Source: Chloroflexota bacterium
Lineage (GTDB): Bacteria; Chloroflexota; UBA6077
Length of the DNA stretch: 9,204 bases
Direction of reading: 5' to 3'
NCBI GenBank assembly: GCA_021788565.1
Contig: JAJYKO010000150.1
Span: 1 to 9,204 of the forward strand
Below are positions 5,154-9,204 of the stretch, one piece after another. Each line of letters starts with the position of its first letter. The first letter of the stretch is position 1. Position numbers and translations under genes: made by a program. The notes below the pieces were generated by a model that ran no database searches, was not told the DNA's origin, and worked only from the letters and a program-made list of their open reading frames with translations.

Positions 5154-7073
5154 ATGTCTGGGATGGTCAATCATCGCCTGGGCACGGACGGTCGTCCCGA
5201 CCAGGGACTCCCGCGCTCCACCGGATCCTTTACGGTCGGCTTTCAGCCCCTGGGCACACGCCTGGTGTGCGAAGAGCCCGTTCTACTTTGCGATGCCGCC
5301 ATTCGGGCGGGTGTTCTGCTGAACGCGGTCTGCGGTGGCAACGCGACCTGTGGCAAGTGCTTGGTGCAAGTCTCCGGGACCGTGCTCTCACCCATCACCC
5401 CATCCGAACGGCTGCTCCTCTCCGAAGCTGAGATCGCGGCGGGATACCGCCAGGCATGTCGCACCCTCGTCAGCGGCGACACCACCGTCTACGTACCCCC
5501 GTCTTCGCTTCTCCAGGAGCAGAAGCTGCAGGTGGAGGGGACCGAAGCGAAGCTGCAGCTCGATCCGACCGTGCAGAAATTCGCCGTGAGTGTTCCTCCG
5601 GCGAGTCTCGCCGATCCCCGTGGTGACCTCGACCGAACGATGGAGGCGCTTCGCGCTCAACATGGCGCCGACCTCGCGAGGGCCGACGTCCCCACCCTTG
5701 GCCAGCTGTCCGAAGCGCTCCGTGCCGGCAACTGGCACGTAACCGTATCCTTCCGCGACGGCGAGCTGGTTCACGCGGAGCCGGGCGACGCCACGTCCGC
5801 CAGCGTCGGCCTCGCCGTGGACCTCGGCTCCACAAAGATCGCGTGCTACCTCGTGGACCTGCTGACCGGTCGGACTCTGGCGGCCCACGGCGCCATGAAC
5901 CCCCAGATCGCCTATGGGGAGGATGTGATAGCGCGGATCGACGCGGCAAATCATGACGAGGTTACCAGGCTCCGGCTTCGAGACATCGTAGTCGATGCGA
6001 TCAACAGGATCGCGGCTGGTCTCTGCTCCACCGCCGGCTTCACCCCGCGGGACCTCCTGGAAATGACCGTCGTCGGCAACACCGCTATGCACCATCTCGC
6101 CATCGGGCTGCCGGTGCAGCAACTAGGGGTCATCCCCTTCGCGCCAGTGACCGCGAGGCCCCTCGACCTGAAGTGCGCTCAGCTGGGCCTGGCGGCGGCG
6201 CCCGGCGCCTACGCGCACTTCCCCGCGCCCATCGCCGGTTTCGTTGGCTCCGACCACGTGGCCGCGCTCCTTGCCTCGCAGTTCGGAGAGGACGAACGCA
6301 CCCGCCTTCTTGTGGACCTCGGGACCAACACCGAGATCGGCCTTCAGGTGGGAGGACGCATCGTGTCATGCTCCACGGCCTGCGGCCCCGCATTCGAGGG
6401 AGCGCACGTCAAGTTCGGGATGAGGGCGGCGCCGGGAGCAGTAGAGCACGTCAAGATCTCCCCAACGAAGGGTGACGTCCGCGCGACAACCATCGGCGGC
6501 AGGCCGGCGGTTGGGATCTGTGGCTCGGGCATCCTGGACGCCGTTGCCGAGCTTCTCAAGGCCGGCTGGATGGATGATCGCGGCCGGCTGGTCCCCTCGT
6601 CTCCCTCGGTTCGCCCCAGCTTCGATGGCCGGGCAGCCGAGTTCGTGCTCGCCGACGGCCGCGAGGACGGCGGGCGCGAGGTGGTGCTCACGCAGAGAGA
6701 CTTGGGCGAGATTCAGCTCGCGAAGGGGGCGATGCGAGCCGGCATCGACCTGCTGATGGAGGACGCGGGCCTCCGCCCATCGGATCTCGACGAGGTAGTG
6801 GTCGCCGGAGCATTCGGCAGCTACCTCGACCCCGTGAGCGCTGTCCGGCTCGGGATGTTTCCTCCCGTGCCGATCTCTCGATTCAAGCAGGTCGGCAACG
6901 CGGCCGGGGTAGGCGCGAAGCAAGTCCTGCTCTCGCGCCAGGCGCGCGCAAGAATGGCGCAGCTGTCCAAGGAGGTGAATTACTTAGAGCTAACGCTTCA
7001 TCCCCGTTTCTCGCAGAGCTTTGCGAATTCCATGCGGTATCGAGGAAGGCACGAAGCTCCTGCGTATACCTGA
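5154..7073 (+). CDS. RACo-like reductive activator of corrinoid proteins ([2Fe-2S] plus DUF4445 ASKHA ATPase)
   Basis: This uses ATP hydrolysis to drive one-electron reduction of inactive Co(II) corrinoid proteins back to Co(I). The 639 residues match the family (about 600-650). The N-terminal plant-type ferredoxin domain has cluster ligands Cys60, Cys66 and Cys69 (CGGNATCGKC) and Cys102 (QACRTL). A linker and middle domain (about 115-215) follow, then the ASKHA ATPase core: DLGSTK (223-228), VVGNTAMHH (about 307-315), DLGTNTEIG (388-396), STACGPAFEGAHVKFGMRA (407-425), GICGSGILDAV (454-464), VAGAFGSYLDP (550-560) and GNAAGVGA (581-588). The ATG at 5154 has GGAGAGAG just upstream. A second ATG three codons later is possible but further from the ribosome site. 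It sits between two corrinoid protein genes, which fits a dedicated activator. No membrane segment is seen. Confidence 0.95.
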   Translation: MSGMVNHRLGTDGRPDQGLPRSTGSFTVGFQPLGTRLVCEEPVLLCDAAIRAGVLLNAVCGGNATCGKCLVQVSGTVLSPITPSERLLLSEAEIAAGYRQACRTLVSGDTTVYVPPSSLLQEQKLQVEGTEAKLQLDPTVQKFAVSVPPASLADPRGDLDRTMEALRAQHGADLARADVPTLGQLSEALRAGNWHVTVSFRDGELVHAEPGDATSASVGLAVDLGSTKIACYLVDLLTGRTLAAHGAMNPQIAYGEDVIARIDAANHDEVTRLRLRDIVVDAINRIAAGLCSTAGFTPRDLLEMTVVGNTAMHHLAIGLPVQQLGVIPFAPVTARPLDLKCAQLGLAAAPGAYAHFPAPIAGFVGSDHVAALLASQFGEDERTRLLVDLGTNTEIGLQVGGRIVSCSTACGPAFEGAHVKFGMRAAPGAVEHVKISPTKGDVRATTIGGRPAVGICGSGILDAVAELLKAGWMDDRGRLVPSSPSVRPSFDGRAAEFVLADGREDGGREVVLTQRDLGEIQLAKGAMRAGIDLLMEDAGLRPSDLDEVVVAGAFGSYLDPVSAVRLGMFPPVPISRFKQVGNAAGVGAKQVLLSRQARARMAQLSKEVNYLELTLHPRFSQSFANSMRYRGRHEAPAYT

Positions 7074-7104
7074 CGGCGCAAGAGGTTTGAAAAGGAGTCT
7101 GATT

Positions 7105-7767
7105 ATGGAGCGCAATGTTTTGGAAGCCCTTACGGCCGCGATCGTAGAGGGCGACGATAGCTTGGCTGCCGCTAAAGCGGCCGAGGCTCTGGCGTCCGGG
7201 CTCAGTCCCGTGGAGGTGCTTACCGGCGGCACCCTCCCTGGCATTCAGCGGGCCGGCGAGCTATGGCAGGCAAACCAGTACTTCCTGCCGGATGTGATCA
7301 TGAGCGCCGAGGCGTTCAAAGCGGCCATGAAGTCAGTGGATCCCCTTCTGAGAGCGCGGAAGGATGTCGGGCCGTCGCGGCGATGCGTTCTCGGCGTGGT
7401 CCAGGGCGATATGCACGACCTGGGCAAGGGTCTCGTCGCCGCCATGCTTGGGGCCGCGGGCTTCGAGGTAGTCGACCTGGGCGTGGACGTGCCCGTCGAC
7501 ACGTTCGTATCGAAGGCTCGAGATCTTGACGCCGAGGTGGTGGGTCTTGGCGCCTACATGACGACCACGATGTTGCAGATGCGAGAGGTCATCGCGGCGT
7601 TCAAAGAGGCCGGACTGCGCGACCGGGTCAAGATCATGGTCGGCGGAGTGCCGACCAGCCAAGAGTTCGCGGACGAGATCGGTGCGGACGCCTGGGGCAA
7701 AGACGCCCTCGACGCAGCTCGCAAAGCCCGTGCGCTCCTGGGTATTCCTGAAGCTGTATCGGCGTGA
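7105..7767 (+). CDS. methyltransferase corrinoid protein 2 (MtaC/MtbC-like)
   Basis: This 220-residue corrinoid carrier has the same two-domain build as the protein at 4457-5116: a helical cap (1-88, landmark NQYFLPDVIMSAEAF) and a B12-binding domain with GDMHDLGK at 101-108 (Asp102, His104, Gly107), DLGVDVP, GAYMTTTM, VGGVPTS and GADAWGKDA. Aligned by eye without gaps over residues 101-200, the two share 54 of 100 residues. Differences cluster in 131-145 and after 183, which may be partner-contact surfaces. The ATG at 7105 is chosen because AAAGGAG lies seven bases upstream. The longer frame back to 7021 overlaps the RACo-like gene and adds residues unlike the family. The gene is directly followed by the URO-D methyltransferase (16-bp gap), so it is the more likely direct partner of that enzyme. 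Confidence 0.95.
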   Translation: MERNVLEALTAAIVEGDDSLAAAKAAEALASGLSPVEVLTGGTLPGIQRAGELWQANQYFLPDVIMSAEAFKAAMKSVDPLLRARKDVGPSRRCVLGVVQGDMHDLGKGLVAAMLGAAGFEVVDLGVDVPVDTFVSKARDLDAEVVGLGAYMTTTMLQMREVIAAFKEAGLRDRVKIMVGGVPTSQEFADEIGADAWGKDALDAARKARALLGIPEAVSA

Positions 7768-7783
7768 ACGGAGGTGGAGCAGG

Positions 7784-9064
7784 ATGACCGGCCTGAACGA
7801 TGTGGACCCGAAGAACGTCAAGTTCTCCATACTAATTGCGACGCCGCCAAAGGGCGCCAAGCTCGACCCTCGAGACCCTGGAACGTGGTGGGCGGCCACG
7901 GCGCCCCGCGAACGTGGCCGGATCGAGATCTCAGCGCAGATGCACGACCACTGCATGGTCCTTGCCGGGGTGCCGGCGAAAGCGTTCTATAACGATCCGG
8001 AAGTCAACTTCAAAGTCGGGGGCGCGGTGGCCGCTTACTACGGCCTCGACTCTCCACAGGCCATCGGAGACGTCTACAACTTCGAGGCGGAAGCCCTAGG
8101 TCAGCCTATGATCTACGGTAGCCACTCGATGCCCACGATCGACTTTCGCGATCCGCTCATCAAAGAACCCAAGGACCTGGACCATCTAAAGGCGCCCGAG
8201 TGGCTGGAGAAGCCCCGTGTTCGCTTCTCCCTGGACATCATCAGGCTCGGCGCGCCGTTGGGCTGTCTCGGCTTCTTCTGCGCGCCCTTCAGCCTGGCGG
8301 TGGGCCTGTGCAGCTATCCTGGGCTGATCCGTTTCATCAGGCGGGATCCTCAGTTCGCCCACGCTATCTTCACCAAGCTGGTGGACGAGATCCAGCCTTC
8401 TTTCCTGAAGGCGATGAAGGAGTATAGCGGAGTTGATACCGCGACCGGTGCCGATGCTTGGGCAGCCTACCCCAATATACCGCCCGAAATGGCCGACGAA
8501 TGGGCGGTGACCTACAACATGCGGCTGTTCCAGAACTGCTTACCGTTCGGGATGACCGCCGCCGGGCTCGCGGCCGCCGACTACTGCGAGGAGCGGCTGG
8601 AGAAGTTCGACAAGAACGTCCTCTTCAAGTGCTTCGACGTCGAGGTGAAGACCTTCTTCGGTCTACCTGTCTTGCTCCTTGGCATGGGGCGCTGGCAGGA
8701 CTACCCGCTGGAGGCTGTGGCGGAATACCTGGATCGTTACAAGCAGCAGGGCATCCGCGCCGGGGTCATGGCCGGCATCAACGCCCGCATGCTGCGAGAC
8801 GGTCCGGTCGACCGGATCGTCGACAATGTGAAGCGTTACGTCAAGACGCTGGGGCGTGATCACAACCTGGCAATCTTCTTAGCAAACATTCCGGCGGATA
8901 CACCGCCTGATCACGTCCATGCGGCCGTGGCAGCAGCGGCAACCTACGGACGCCTGCCCATCGTGGAAGACGTGGACGAGGTCGAGTTCAAGATGCCGCA
9001 GAGAGAATCGTTCCAGGAGTTCGTCGCCAAGATGTCCGGAGGGGCCGGACTGACTCTGAACTGA
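7784..9064 (+). CDS. URO-D-family corrinoid methyltransferase
   Basis: This 426-residue protein is related to uroporphyrinogen decarboxylase and to the methyltransferases MtaA, MtbA and the N-terminal part of CmuA. Family-like stretches include the cobamide-enzyme-type middle region IGDVYNFEAEALGQPMIYGS, FCAPFSLAVGLCSYPGLIRFIRRDPQFAHAIF, and the C-terminal GINARMLRDGPVDRIVDNVKRYV. Linkage to corrinoid proteins, RACo and MtrH argues for methyl transfer rather than haem synthesis. Typical MtaA/MtbA enzymes bind zinc through His-X-Cys and a later Cys. In the expected region this protein reads NCLPFGMTAAGLAAADYCEE (251-270), with no His-X-Cys, so the metal site may differ (Cys252, Cys268 and Cys283 are candidates). 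The ATG at 7784 follows GGAGG nine bases upstream. A longer frame to 7682 overlaps the preceding gene. It could be the donor-side methyltransferase. The donor is not deducible. Confidence 0.88.
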   Translation: MTGLNDVDPKNVKFSILIATPPKGAKLDPRDPGTWWAATAPRERGRIEISAQMHDHCMVLAGVPAKAFYNDPEVNFKVGGAVAAYYGLDSPQAIGDVYNFEAEALGQPMIYGSHSMPTIDFRDPLIKEPKDLDHLKAPEWLEKPRVRFSLDIIRLGAPLGCLGFFCAPFSLAVGLCSYPGLIRFIRRDPQFAHAIFTKLVDEIQPSFLKAMKEYSGVDTATGADAWAAYPNIPPEMADEWAVTYNMRLFQNCLPFGMTAAGLAAADYCEERLEKFDKNVLFKCFDVEVKTFFGLPVLLLGMGRWQDYPLEAVAEYLDRYKQQGIRAGVMAGINARMLRDGPVDRIVDNVKRYVKTLGRDHNLAIFLANIPADTPPDHVHAAVAAAATYGRLPIVEDVDEVEFKMPQRESFQEFVAKMSGGAGLTLN

Positions 9065-9090
9065 ACGAGTCGTACCGCTTGGTCAGAACA

Positions 9091-9117
9091 CGGGGGCGGA
9101 AAGAAGTTCCGCCCCCG
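9091..9117 (+). terminator. strong stem-loop between URO-D and MtrH-like genes
   Basis: CGGGGGCGGAA (9091-9101) pairs perfectly with TTCCGCCCCCG (9107-9117) around the loop AGAAG. The 11-bp stem is very stable, but no T-run follows. It ends four bases before the ribosome site of the next gene. It may attenuate, protect the upstream mRNA end, or tune expression of the MtrH-like gene, rather than fully terminate. Confidence 0.5.
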
Positions 9118-9134
9118 CGATGGAGAACCTATCC

Positions 9135-9204
9135 ATGCTGAAGTTTACGGCACAGCAGAAGGTGTGCAGAATCGGCAACGTGGAACTGGGCGGACAGCCC
9201 GGCG
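9135..9204 (+). CDS. MtrH-family methylcobamide:pterin methyltransferase, N-terminus only
   Basis: Only 23 codons are present: MLKFTAQQKV followed by CRIGNVELGGQPG. This matches the conserved start of MtrH and its bacterial relatives (a short FKF..EQ..F.IG opening, then GGV..GGQPG). The MtrH family, which includes CmuB, moves methyl groups between a corrinoid protein and tetrahydrofolate or tetrahydromethanopterin. GGAGAA lies eight bases before the ATG at 9135. An in-frame ATG at 9120 is possible, but it would place the ribosome site inside the gene. The gene follows the URO-D methyltransferase by 70 bp and supplies the pterin-side half of the pathway. The family call rests on a short but characteristic stretch plus context. 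Confidence 0.78.
   Translation, partial: MLKFTAQQKVCRIGNVELGGQPG

Noticed and set aside
5388..6122. Long minus-strand frame inside the RACo-like gene
   Set aside because: It is antisense to conserved ferredoxin and ATPase motifs, has no family features and no ribosome site worth noting.
1..9204. CRISPR array, tRNA or rRNA genes, transposase, integron sites
   Set aside because: No regularly spaced repeats, no cloverleaf or rRNA-like stretch and no transposase-like protein were seen on either strand.

Overview
The window (about 60% GC by impression) comes from a bacterium with a standard stop-codon set: TAG and TGA end several clearly complete genes. Its gene content points to an anaerobe with one-carbon, corrinoid-based metabolism: a CooC-type nickel-insertion ATPase, two corrinoid proteins, a reductive activator of corrinoid proteins, a URO-D-type methyltransferase and the start of an MtrH-type methyltransferase. 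I cannot name the phylum from this sequence alone.

Layout. (1) Positions 1-1521, minus strand: a cooC-like gene, followed downstream by a two-thioredoxin-fold disulfide oxidoreductase that runs off the left edge. The second redox motif of that oxidoreductase is read as TGA-Pro-Tyr-Cys, and the same frame continues with family-like sequence to the edge. A bacterial-SECIS-like hairpin lies just after the TGA. The simplest reading is a selenoprotein, and a plain TGA stop would cut the protein exactly at its redox cysteine. (2) Positions 1522-1829: a divergent promoter region. (3) Positions 1830-3314, plus strand: glgA, glycogen synthase. (4) Positions 3315-3647: a non-coding stretch with a terminator-like hairpin, a compact nested palindromic repeat of about 75 bp that looks like a dispersed REP/MITE-type element, and a sigma-70-like promoter with an IclR-style palindromic operator between its -35 and -10 boxes. 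(5) Positions 3648-9204, plus strand: a tightly packed operon of IclR regulator, corrinoid protein 1, RACo-type activator, corrinoid protein 2, URO-D-family methyltransferase and MtrH-family methyltransferase (only the first 23 codons are in the window).

How the operon probably works (inference from family knowledge). The URO-D enzyme moves a methyl group between a donor and the cobalt of one or both corrinoid proteins. The MtrH-like enzyme passes the methyl group to tetrahydrofolate or a similar pterin. The RACo-like iron-sulfur ATPase rescues corrinoid protein that has oxidised to Co(II). The IclR protein senses a substrate or metabolite and controls the whole set. The parts resemble the chloromethane system CmuA/CmuB (URO-D plus corrinoid domain, and an MtrH-like partner), but here they are separate proteins, with a second corrinoid protein and a dedicated activator. 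The methyl donor is unknown. CooC nearby suggests, without proving, that methyl-pterin feeds a CO dehydrogenase/acetyl-CoA synthase pathway.
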